Positions 33,029-40,444 of a DNA stretch of 40,444 nucleotides are shown here, piece by piece. Positions within the stretch are counted from its first letter, which is position 1. Every line of letters begins with the position of its first letter. The notes below the pieces were generated by a model. It searched no databases. It worked only from the letters and a program-made list of their open reading frames with translations, and was not told the DNA's origin. The translations under genes and the position numbers were made by a program. The stretch is taken from NCBI GenBank assembly GCA_964519835.1, contig CAZFLD010000035.1:1-40444 (forward strand), read 5' to 3'. The DNA comes from CAZFLD01 sp964519835. GTDB lineage: Bacteria > Spirochaetota > Spirochaetia > DSM-27196 > CAZFLD01.

Positions 33029-34530
33029 TTACTCGCCGGCCTCGGGAGACGCAGAATCCGTCTCGTCGGGCGGCACGTCGGCGGCGGTTACGATGCCGCC
33101 TCCGAGCTTGTGCTTGGCATGGTACATTGCCTTGTCCGCCGCGGCAACAAGCTCGTCTTCAGACTGCCCGTCCACGGGAAATGTCGCAACACCAATGCTT
33201 GCCCCCACGGAGCATCTGCCTTTGTCCGTGGTGATCGGCTCGGCGAGGAGACCCAGGATTTTTGCCGCCACCAGCTTCCCGTGTTCGGGCGCCGCGATCC
33301 GGCCGCACATGCCCACAAACTCGTCCCCACCGATGCGCGCGAGTGTATCGGAGCTTCGAAAGCACTCTTTCATCCGGCGGGCAACGGTCTTGAGCACCTC
33401 ATCGCCGGCAGCGTGACCGAGTGTGTCGTTAATCTGCTTAAAGCCGTCCAGATCGGCAAACAGGATGGCAAAAATCTCGCTGTTGCGTCTTGCGGCGGCC
33501 ACGAGATGTCCCAGGCGGTCGAAGAACAGCGCACGATTCGCCAGCCCCGTCAGCGGATCGTGAAGTGCGATCTCCTGCAGTCGCATCTCCTGTTCAACTC
33601 TTTTGCTGATGTCATGGGCCACGTACACCCAGCCGTGGCGGCGGCGTCCTGCCACGATTGGCGTGCCGGCGATGGATACGGTGCGAATTCGGCCTGCATC
33701 GTCGGTCCACTCTTCCTCCCACCGGCCCTCGTGAGCGGACGGTACGTGGGCGTCCCGAACATCCGCAAACCGCAACTCTAGAAGATCCTGGTTCTCGTAG
33801 CCGAGGTAGCGCCGTGCCGCCGGGTTCGCTACACGAATCACATCCGCGGTGTCCGTCACCACAACCGCGGCGCGCATGGTGGTCAGCACGGGCTTTGCCG
33901 CCATCTCCGGTGTGATGTCTACGAGCTTGAAGTGCACAACGACAAACCCCGTAATAAGCACGAATATCGATATGGGGATGTAGCCAAATGCGTAGATCGG
34001 AACACCAACCGCCGGCAAAAAGTCGACGGCCCCGACCGAGCCGATTGTCAGGCCGATGATCAGCGCGGTAAGGCGATTACGATGGAGCCCCTTGGGGGTG
34101 CGGCGCCGCTCGAGGAAGAATAGAAACAAGACGCCAACGATTGTAAGCCCGAAGTAGGCCAAAAACACGTAGCCAAGAACGCCATAGCGCGGATAGTACC
34201 CCCAAAAGACCTCTTGGGTGCCCGCGATAAACGTATCCGACGTGACGACGGCAACCATACAGACCAAGGCAAAAAGAAAAGCGCCAACGACAAACGGACG
34301 TAGGAGACGCCTGCCGCGAAGACATAGAGCCCCACTGCTGTCGCGAACGCCAGAAACCGGACGGAGACCCGTGAGGCACCTTCCATAAACAAGACCGACA
34401 GACCAAAGCCGAGGGTAAAAACCCCCACGATTGCTACCGGAAGTGAGTATGCATCGAACTGCAGAACCGTTTGGTTAAATAACAAACCGGCCACGGGCGT
34501 CAGGCCAACAAGACGCCGGTTGGGACCCAA
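33029..34530 (-). pseudogene. 7TM-PAS-GGDEF diguanylate cyclase split by a frameshift
   Basis: Read through both frames, this is an N-terminal 7TM region of the histidine-kinase type, then PAS and GGDEF. The first part (TTG at 34530) encodes TM helices up to FAAGVSYV. The coding then moves by one base at about 34291-34302 into the frame that continues RPFVVGAFLFALVCMV and runs to 33029. DFLPAVGVPIYAFGY and FKLVDITPE are hallmark ends of the 7TM region. The GGDEF domain is intact, with LARIGGDEF and an RSSD inhibitory site five residues before it, so c-di-GMP synthesis would be possible if expressed. A TTG at 34267 could start a product with fewer TM helices. The break may be a real one-base deletion, a sequencing error or, less likely, programmed frameshifting. 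The start is 4 bases after the upstream gene's stop. Confidence 0.8.
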
Positions 34531-34534
34531 TGGC

Positions 34535-34927
34535 TCACGACAGCCGCCGGCCCTTCACCATCCAAATGACCGCCAGGATGATCAGGTATTGGATCAGACC
34601 GATCCACCAGTCCAAGGTATCAGGAGCAAGGTTGCGGACGGCGAACGTCAGCACAATCACGGCGAGCCAGCCCACAAAGATGACAAGGCCAAGCGCTGTT
34701 CGCAGTTGACCGATGTCCAAGAAGAGACCGAGCACGAGAAGGGCGCCGACCACTATCTCCGCCACGGCTATGACAAGATTAAGCGAGCTACCCTGTGCGC
34801 CCAACGATCGTATTGTGCGGCCAACAAACGAGTCTGCGGCAATCAGCCCATCCACGCCGTCGAGAATCAAAAACGCCCCCACCAGCAAAGCGAGCACAAA
34901 AGTAATGTCCATTGATCGTCGAGCCAC
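34535..34927 (-). CDS. Small four-helix membrane protein
   Basis: About 130 residues with four hydrophobic segments: FVLALLVGAFLILDGVDGLI, NLVIAVAEIVVGALLVLGLF, ALGLVIFVGWLAVIVLTF, and IGLIQYLIILAVIWMV. No catalytic or metal motif is visible. The GTG at 34927 is chosen over the ATG at 34912 because GGAGGA lies four bases before it. It ends 4 bases before the broken diguanylate cyclase gene, so the two form a transcription unit. It may be a membrane partner of that sensor (inference). Confidence 0.65.
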   Translation of the reverse strand: MARRSMDITFVLALLVGAFLILDGVDGLIAADSFVGRTIRSLGAQGSSLNLVIAVAEIVVGALLVLGLFLDIGQLRTALGLVIFVGWLAVIVLTFAVRNLAPDTLDWWIGLIQYLIILAVIWMVKGRRLS

Positions 34928-34944
34928 TGCTTCCTCCGTCGCAT

Positions 34945-34973
34945 ATTCTAACGAGGTTCGAGCATGATGTCTG
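34945..34973 (-). promoter_or_regulatory. Promoter of the membrane protein/diguanylate cyclase unit
   Basis: On the minus strand CAGACA (34968-34973), 17 bases, TAGAAT (34945-34950). The leader is only about 11 bases but still contains the GGAGGA site. Confidence 0.45.
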
Positions 34974-35021
34974 CGCGGGTATACAAGGCGCTGCGGCGCA
35001 GTGCCGGTGTCCCTTGGCGAC

Positions 35022-35049
35022 TTGCCGCCGGTCGCCCCCTCTGCTACCG
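35022..35049 (+). promoter_or_regulatory. Candidate promoter of the alpha-mannosidase gene
   Basis: TTGCCG (35022-35027), 16 bases, TACCGT (35044-35049). It gives a leader of about 31 bases with a GTAGGAG site. Confidence 0.4.
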
Positions 35050-35086
35050 TTTGGGTGATCGGCGGTAGCCGGTAGGAGTAAGCAAT

Positions 35087-37834
35087 ATGGGCAACGCAAA
35101 TGTACACCTAATCTGTAACGCCCATCTGGACCCGGTGTGGCTATGGACCTGGGAGGAGGGCGCCGCGGAGGCGTTGTCGACCTTTGGCGTTGCCGCGGAT
35201 TTCTGCGAGCAGTACGACGGTTTTGTTTTTAACCACAACGAGGCGGTTTTGTACGAGTGGATCGAGGAGTACGATCAGGACCTGTTTGAGCGCATACGGC
35301 GGCTTGTCGCCGGCGGCCGTTGGCATATCATGGGGGGCTGGTATTTGCAGCCGGACTGCAACATGTCCTCCGGGGAGAGCCTTGTCAGACAGGTTCTCCA
35401 CGGACGACGTTACTTTGTCGATCGGTTTGGCGTCACTCCCAAGACGGCAATTAACTTCGATCCCTTTGGCCATAGCCGGGGCATTGTTCAGATCCTCGCA
35501 AAGGCGGGTTACGACTCGTATATCTTTTGTCGCCCCGGCGCCGAGGACCTCGAGCTTCCCGCCGAGGAGTTTCGCTGGGTCGGTTTCGACGGCTCGTCGG
35601 TGACGGCGCACAGGGCCTTTGGTCATTACCTGTCCCAAAAAGGACAGGCGGCACAAAAGATCAAGGAGTTCCTTGCCGACGGATTGTCCGGAAAGACCGG
35701 CCTTCTCCTCTGGGGTATCGGCAACCACGGCGGAGGGGCATCAAAAGAAGACCTGGAGGCAATCGAGCGGCTTGCCGCAGAGATAAACGACGACGTTTGT
35801 CTGATCCACTCAACGCCGGAGGCCTACTTTGCGGAACGGCGTGCCGCTTCGGCCGCCCCTATCAACGGTGAATCAGGCGCCGCCGCGGAGGCCCGCGAAG
35901 ATGGCGCGGTCGAGCCCCACGCCGCTGCACGTGCCGACAACGGCGTCGAAGGGGTGAGGACGGTGCAGGCAGGCTCGCTGCCGGAGTTCGCCGATCATCT
36001 CAACCCCTGGGGTCCGGGCTGCTACACCTCTCAGATACGAGTCAAGCAGTACCACCGGCGGCTCGAGAACGAGTTGCTTGCCACGGAAAAGACCGTCACC
36101 CAGGCCTTCCTCCGCGGTGCCGTGACGTATCCGAGCGAAGACCTGCGGCGAGCGGTCAAAGACCTTATGTTTAGCGAGTTCCACGACATCCTCCCGGGCT
36201 CGGGGATCCCGGGAGTCGAAACCGCCGCGATCGAACGGATGGGTCACGGCCTCTCGATTCTCTCGGCCTTGAGAACGCGGGCGCTGTTTGCAATGGCGTC
36301 GGACCTCGACGCTCCTCCCGACGGCGTGATTCCTCTTCTGGTCTACAATCCGCACCCCTTTCCCGTCGAAGGGGTGTTCGAGACTGAGTTCCAGCCTGCC
36401 GCCCAGAACTGGTCCGGAACCTTTACGAGCTACCGTGTGTGGCAAGTTGGGTCGAACTTCACGGACTCGAAGGAGGTTCCCGCACAGATCGAAAAGGAGG
36501 ACAGCCATGTTGGTGTGGACTGGCGAAAGCGCGTGGCGTTTTGCACTACGTTCCAGCCCGCGGCGTTAACGTATTTGCATTGCGAGCCCTATGAGCTGCC
36601 TGCAAAACCGGAACCCGCCACGAAGCCGCATGCCTCCGGCGCCGTGGTACTAAGCCGCGATGGATACTCGGCCCTCGTAGGTGCAACGGGTCTCCTCGAA
36701 AGCTACGTTGTCGGGGGAGCCGAGATTCTTGGTTCGGGCGGCATACGCGCCTTGGTGCTTGCCGACAGCGACGATGCATGGGAGAGCCAAGGCCGACGCT
36801 TCGACCGTGTTGTTGGCGAGTTCAAAACCAGCACTCCGCCCCGCGTAATCGAGGACGGTCCTGTGCGAACACGGGTCGAAGCAGTGTTCGCTTACGAACG
36901 CTCGGAGCTTGTGATTGCCTACGACTTTCCCCGTGAGGGGACCGAGCTGTCGGTGAGGGTGCGCGTGATGTGGGCGGAGAAAAAATCGATGCTCAAGCTG
37001 GCTGTTCCCCTCGCGGACGTGGGCAGCAGTGTATCAGCTACTGACGCCCCCGGAGAGCCCGCTCGCGCCACCGGCGAAGCCCCCCCACCGGATGCGGCAG
37101 GGAGCGAGGTCCGGCTACTCGGACAGACCGCCTTTGGGGTTCAAGAGCTTTTCAGAAACGGCGACGAGGCTGTGGCGCAACGGTGGGCGGCGGCGGTATT
37201 GCCCGGCGGCGCCACGACAGCCCCAGGCGGCGGCGCCCTCACGATCATCAACGACGGCACCTACGGTCTAAGTCTCAACGGTTTCGAGCTGCGGCTGACG
37301 CTCCTGCGCTCGCCTGCGTACTCTGCTTTGCCCGGCATGGACAAGGAGCCGCCCGTGCCGACCGACCGATTTGTGCCTCGAATGGACCAGGGCGAGCGCC
37401 ATTTTTGTTTTTGGCTCAACGCCGGCGGCGCGGCTGATAGACTTGCCCGTGTCGACAGAGAGGCTACCATACACGGCGAGGCTCCACAAATCGTGATGAT
37501 GTTTCCACGCGGACAAAAGAGGAGCGTTGTCTCGGAGACAAGGCGTTCCTATCTGCCCGCCGTTACACTAAGCGACGATGTTGTCCAGCTAAGCGCGTTG
37601 AAGATCTCGGAAGATGGAGCTGCACTTATAGTTCGATTGTTTGAGCCGACCGGAACGCCCAAAGAGACGAATGTGGCGATTCCGCTATTGGGAGTGGACG
37701 AGCGTGTGCGACTTAATGGCTTTGAGGTGGCTACCTTCCGTGTCGAGCTCGCAGGCGTCCCCTCCGGCTCGCGGGTTGCGAGAGGTGTTTTGGCGCCGGC
37801 AGATCTGTGCGAGACACCACCCGCCTTTACTTAG
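35087..37834 (+). CDS. Alpha-mannosidase, glycoside hydrolase family 38
   Basis: Retaining zinc-dependent hydrolase of alpha-mannosides; with no signal peptide, it acts in the cytoplasm on imported glycans. The 915-residue protein has the zinc motif NAHLDPVWLW (His13, Asp15), the catalytic nucleophile region NFDPFGHSRG (Asp125) and a third metal-site block FHDILPGSGIP. The C-terminal half is the usual beta-sandwich region. Residues about 252-292 and a stretch near 645-675 are Ala/Gly/Glu/Pro-rich insertions unlike the conserved body. The ATG at 35087 follows GTAGGAG. No sugar transporter is in the window, so the glycan source is unknown. Confidence 0.92.
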   Translation: MGNANVHLICNAHLDPVWLWTWEEGAAEALSTFGVAADFCEQYDGFVFNHNEAVLYEWIEEYDQDLFERIRRLVAGGRWHIMGGWYLQPDCNMSSGESLVRQVLHGRRYFVDRFGVTPKTAINFDPFGHSRGIVQILAKAGYDSYIFCRPGAEDLELPAEEFRWVGFDGSSVTAHRAFGHYLSQKGQAAQKIKEFLADGLSGKTGLLLWGIGNHGGGASKEDLEAIERLAAEINDDVCLIHSTPEAYFAERRAASAAPINGESGAAAEAREDGAVEPHAAARADNGVEGVRTVQAGSLPEFADHLNPWGPGCYTSQIRVKQYHRRLENELLATEKTVTQAFLRGAVTYPSEDLRRAVKDLMFSEFHDILPGSGIPGVETAAIERMGHGLSILSALRTRALFAMASDLDAPPDGVIPLLVYNPHPFPVEGVFETEFQPAAQNWSGTFTSYRVWQVGSNFTDSKEVPAQIEKEDSHVGVDWRKRVAFCTTFQPAALTYLHCEPYELPAKPEPATKPHASGAVVLSRDGYSALVGATGLLESYVVGGAEILGSGGIRALVLADSDDAWESQGRRFDRVVGEFKTSTPPRVIEDGPVRTRVEAVFAYERSELVIAYDFPREGTELSVRVRVMWAEKKSMLKLAVPLADVGSSVSATDAPGEPARATGEAPPPDAAGSEVRLLGQTAFGVQELFRNGDEAVAQRWAAAVLPGGATTAPGGGALTIINDGTYGLSLNGFELRLTLLRSPAYSALPGMDKEPPVPTDRFVPRMDQGERHFCFWLNAGGAADRLARVDREATIHGEAPQIVMMFPRGQKRSVVSETRRSYLPAVTLSDDVVQLSALKISEDGAALIVRLFEPTGTPKETNVAIPLLGVDERVRLNGFEVATFRVELAGVPSGSRVARGVLAPADLCETPPAFT

Positions 37835-37865
37835 GACCGGCCTCCACGCCCGGTTGATACTATCT

Positions 37866-38647
37866 TCACGTTCGCCGCTCTTGCCTGTGGCGCTGTGCTA
37901 CCTCCGGTCCGGACGAAGTGTAACCGTGGTCTGCGGGTTCGGGGGCGCATGGTGGAATGACAAGGCTCCATGCAGTTCCCTGACGCGAAGTAGAGTCAAG
38001 ACCGGAGGTGAGGACCAGCTCTGTGCCGATTTGGTCGCACAAGGCGGAGACGATGGCCAGGCCGCGATGATCGGAACTGTTTGCGGTGCCCATTCCTTTC
38101 CCCAAGTCGCAAAACGACAACTGCGTTGAAGGCCCGCATCTCCCCAGTGACACAAACGCCTCAGGCTCGATCATCGATGTTCCGAGGACCGTCGAGATTT
38201 GGAGGCCGAGCAAGCGGGTTGGTCCGAGGGAATGCCGAGCCGCCTCGTTGGCAAAAATAATCACTCCTTTGTCGTTGGTCAGAAACAACAATTCACGCAT
38301 TGTCGAGACGATTTTGGCTGAAGTCGATTGTGGCGTGAGAAATACGATGTTACGCTCCTGTATCCCGACAAAAGCGATCGCGGCGAAGAGCGCGTATGAG
38401 AGACCGATCAGCTCCGGGATCCCCCAGTCGAGGAGTGTGCTCACGGTCGAAAGGACAAATCCAAAGAGAGTTGCGGCGCCGTAGCCGACAACCGGCGATA
38501 CACGGCGAGCGGCACTGCTGCCGCCACGAGGCAAAAGGTGGCGAAAACGACGTTGGCTGCAATCCCCCTTCCTTCAAACAGAACCCGAAGGCCAAGGGCT
38601 GTGAGGACAAGGCAACTTGCAAGCGAGACAAGTAAGAACACGGTCAC
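37866..38647 (-). pseudogene. Decayed membrane histidine kinase (frameshift and internal deletion)
   Basis: The first 50 or so residues from a GTG at 38647 encode two TM helices. The frame changes at about 38485-38500 and the other frame continues with VVGYGAATLFGFVLS, more TM helices, and the start of a PAS domain (RELLFLTNDKGVIIFANEAA). Some 40-50 residues later the sequence jumps to the end of a HATPase domain: DLGKGMG (G1-like box), RGLAIVSALCDQIG (G2-like) and GTAWSLVIPP. The rest of PAS, the phospho-acceptor His region and the N box are missing, so it cannot be an active kinase. It is divergent from the AraC-type gene (82 bases), which it may once have controlled. Confidence 0.75.
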
Positions 38648-38653
38648 GGAACA

Positions 38654-38659
38654 AACATA
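38654..38659 (-). promoter_or_regulatory. -10 candidate before the decayed kinase gene
   Basis: TATGTT on the minus strand ends 6 bases before the GTG at 38647. No good -35 hexamer is seen. Confidence 0.25.
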
Positions 38660-38684
38660 TCACGGGCCGTGGTAAGAGAAATGC

Positions 38685-38713
38685 TTGCGCGCCGGCCGGT
38701 GACCGCATAGAGT
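38685..38713 (+). promoter_or_regulatory. Promoter of the AraC-type gene
   Basis: TTGCGC (38685-38690), 17 bases, TAGAGT (38708-38713). The ATG at 38730 is 16 bases after the -10 box, so the leader is only about 10 bases and has no ribosome site. Confidence 0.6.
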
Positions 38714-38729
38714 TACTCGCGTAGCCGGC

Positions 38730-39797
38730 ATGATTATTATTTCGGTATCGGACCTCATTATTCTGTTCGGCGGGGTGTTCGCGTGGATTATCGCCCTCTG
38801 CTCAATGTGCGCACGCGGCAGAGGACCGGGCGGATCTCTTCCTGCATTGCTGTTTTTCTTGCTTGGTTACGCGCAGGTGTTTCGAGTGGTAAACGTCAAG
38901 GCAATATGTCCCAACCTAGACTTTGCCCTGCGCATTTTTATCGTCTGCGCCTACTTTTGCGTTGGACCCCTCGTGTACTTGGTGTTCCGCTCGGTCGTTG
39001 ATCGAAGACTTGAGCTTTGCCGACGGGATTTTATCCACTTTATTCCGTTTCCCATTGCGCTCCTAATCACGGTGGTGGCGGTCGCATTTTTTGGCCTATC
39101 GCCAAACTACGAGTCCGGACTCATCGCGGGCACGATTATTCTTGCGATGGCCTGGACCGGCGCCTACGGCGGTATCGCGGTTGTTAGGATGATAGCCGTC
39201 ATCCGCCGTATGAGACCTGAGGCGCGCAAAAAGATACGGCTGGGGATTCTCTTTATGGTGGTTGCACTGGTTGTTGTCGGACTCGATATCGCAAACCGCC
39301 TATTGCCGATTGATATCGAGGATGCGGTCCTGATGGCTACCTCGGGCCTTTTTGTCGGCTATGCCTTGCTCGCGGTTCGGCATCCGGAGTATCTAAGCAT
39401 CATCCAAGAAGAGGCACGTCGGATTCGCTACCAGCACTCTCGCCTTAGCAACATCGATGTGCAGTCGACCGTGGCAAGTCTCGAAGCGAAAATGCAGGTA
39501 GAAAGGCTGTTCCTTCAACACGATCTGACGCTATCAAAGCTCGCCGACGCGATTGGCATCTCGCCCCATCAGCTTTCCGAAATCCTAAACACTCGCTACG
39601 AGAGAAACTTTTCGAGTTTTGTAAATGAGTACCGAGTTCTTGAAGCCAAGCGTCGTCTTGTCCGTGATCAGGACCAAACGGTGCTTACCATTGCCTACGC
39701 CGTAGGCTTTGGCACGCCTTCCGCCTTTTATGCAGCCTTCAAAAAGGCAACCGGGGTCTCTCCCGCCACGTATAGAAAATGTCCGCAAACGGCCTGA
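38730..39797 (+). CDS. Membrane-anchored AraC-family regulator
   Basis: A 355-residue protein. Residues 1-225 hold about seven TM helices (LIILFGGVFAWIIALCSM, ALLFFLLGYAQVF, IFIVCAYFCVGPLVYLVF and others). A cytoplasmic linker and a C-terminal AraC double helix-turn-helix follow, at about 255-350 (LSKLADAIGISPHQLSEILN, IAYAVGFGTPSAFYAAFKKATGVSP). Membrane-embedded AraC regulators bind DNA from the inner membrane in response to an envelope or small-molecule signal; the signal here is unknown. It is divergent from a decayed histidine kinase and followed by a lipoprotein gene, which may be its target (inference). Confidence 0.88.
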   Translation: MIIISVSDLIILFGGVFAWIIALCSMCARGRGPGGSLPALLFFLLGYAQVFRVVNVKAICPNLDFALRIFIVCAYFCVGPLVYLVFRSVVDRRLELCRRDFIHFIPFPIALLITVVAVAFFGLSPNYESGLIAGTIILAMAWTGAYGGIAVVRMIAVIRRMRPEARKKIRLGILFMVVALVVVGLDIANRLLPIDIEDAVLMATSGLFVGYALLAVRHPEYLSIIQEEARRIRYQHSRLSNIDVQSTVASLEAKMQVERLFLQHDLTLSKLADAIGISPHQLSEILNTRYERNFSSFVNEYRVLEAKRRLVRDQDQTVLTIAYAVGFGTPSAFYAAFKKATGVSPATYRKCPQTA

Positions 39798-39888
39798 ACT
39801 TCTTTCCGGATGTATACATCAGGATGCGCGAGACGCCCGTCACAACTCATACTGTTTGTACTCGACACTTGGCAAGGAGAATCCCAGG

Positions 39889-40444
39889 ATGGAAGCTCGA
39901 TTACGATTGTTCTTGGTTGCTTCTGCGGTTGCCGTGGTCATGGCGTTCTCCGGCTGTCCGGACCCGTTGGGCCCCGGCGGTGGGATTGGGGGAGACGCAG
40001 ATGATCCCGACGGGGACGGGCTTACAAATGCACAGGAGAGGTTGTACGGCACCAATCCCCAGATGGAGGACACGGACGGCGACGGATTCTCCGACGGCGA
40101 CGAGGTGGTGCGGTACAACTTCAACACAGACGTTCCATACCGATTTAATCCGTTGATTGCCGACGTTCCCAAGTTCGAGATATCGATTTCCGACTATCCC
40201 GAAATACTGCTCGAATACACAAAGACCGACGGCACAAGCGAAGAGTTTTCTTCCGCGGAGCTTCTTGGCAGCGAGCGGTCGGGCACCGTGTCCTACACCG
40301 ACTCCATGAGCCGGACGGTCGAGCAGTCTCATCGGGCATCGAACGAGACAACCGTTGAGTACAACTCTGCGGGTGGCTACGGTGTGAGCTCGACCGGCTC
40401 ATATGAATACTACCACGCCACCGTCACCAACAGCAGCTACTCAT
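39889..40444 (+). CDS. Lipoprotein with thrombospondin type 3-like calcium repeats (3' end outside window)
   Basis: Open from an ATG at 39889 (AAGGAG nine bases upstream) to the window edge, at least 185 residues. A signal peptide ends in AFSGC, with Cys23 the likely lipidated residue. A Gly/Pro linker is followed by two calcium-binding repeats, DPDGDGLTNAQE and DTDGDGFSDGDE, which match thrombospondin type 3 repeats. The next segment (FEISISDYPEILLEYTKTDG, then many Ser/Thr/Tyr) resembles the start of large secreted beta proteins, including the calcium-binding part of binary-toxin-like proteins. That last comparison is weak. It stands 91 bases after the AraC-type gene on the same strand. Confidence 0.75.
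   Translation, partial: MEARLRLFLVASAVAVVMAFSGCPDPLGPGGGIGGDADDPDGDGLTNAQERLYGTNPQMEDTDGDGFSDGDEVVRYNFNTDVPYRFNPLIADVPKFEISISDYPEILLEYTKTDGTSEEFSSAELLGSERSGTVSYTDSMSRTVEQSHRASNETTVEYNSAGGYGVSSTGSYEYYHATVTNSSYS

Noticed and set aside
1..40444. Mobile elements, CRISPR arrays, tRNA or rRNA genes
   Set aside because: No transposase or integrase motif, no regularly spaced repeat array and no cloverleaf or rRNA core was seen on either strand.

Overview
This 40.4 kb window is a densely coded, GC-rich (about 60 %) piece of a diderm bacterial chromosome. It holds about 33 protein genes on both strands. I see no rRNA, tRNA, CRISPR array, insertion sequence or phage gene. Lipoproteins with loose lipoboxes, LPP20/CsgG-like envelope proteins, a FecR-domain exported protein, 7TM-type signalling proteins and a ygeW/ygeX/xanthine-dehydrogenase cluster fit a free-living spirochaete best. 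That assignment is inference: the window has no phylogenetic marker I can place firmly.

Layout. (a) 1-8.2 kb: the end of a molybdenum hydroxylase of the xanthine dehydrogenase family, a fold-type II PLP enzyme, the knotted carbamoyltransferase YgeW, a small exported protein, diaminopropionate ammonia-lyase YgeX and an extended SDR epimerase/dehydratase. This is part of the anaerobic purine/uric-acid to 2,3-diaminopropionate type of locus. (b) 8.4-11.5 kb: glutamine synthetase and tripeptidase T. (c) 11.6-21.7 kb: an envelope region with a FecR-domain protein, alanine racemase, a LamG-like lipoprotein, and four consecutive exported proteins or lipoproteins with LPP20/CsgG/FlgT-like architecture. 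(d) 21.7-29.4 kb: glycerophosphodiesterase, a coiled-coil protein, MnmE, a cyclic-nucleotide-binding protein, a cyclase-ATPase-TPR protein with a coiled-coil partner, and 5-formyltetrahydrofolate cyclo-ligase. (e) 29.5-35 kb: a ThuA-like protein, two convergent ketoacyl-ACP synthases, a 7TM-PAS-diguanylate cyclase broken by a frameshift, and a small membrane protein. (f) 35-40.4 kb: a GH38 alpha-mannosidase, a decayed histidine kinase, a membrane-bound AraC regulator, and the start of a lipoprotein with calcium-binding repeats that runs off the window.

Three patterns cut across these regions. First, several genes have a sigma-70-like -10 box only 6-8 bases before the start codon and no Shine-Dalgarno sequence. 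This points to leaderless mRNAs, and two divergent gene pairs share overlapping -35 boxes. Second, several conserved enzymes (the Mo-hydroxylase, PepT, MnmE, folate cyclo-ligase, GH38) carry Ala/Gly/Pro/Asp-rich low-complexity stretches. Third, two sensor genes about 4 kb apart are each split by a frameshift, while the neighbouring genes are intact.

The parts most likely to be an under-described system are the four-gene envelope operon at 16.6-21.7 kb and the coiled-coil/cyclase-ATPase/cNMP-binding set at 24.5-28.6 kb.
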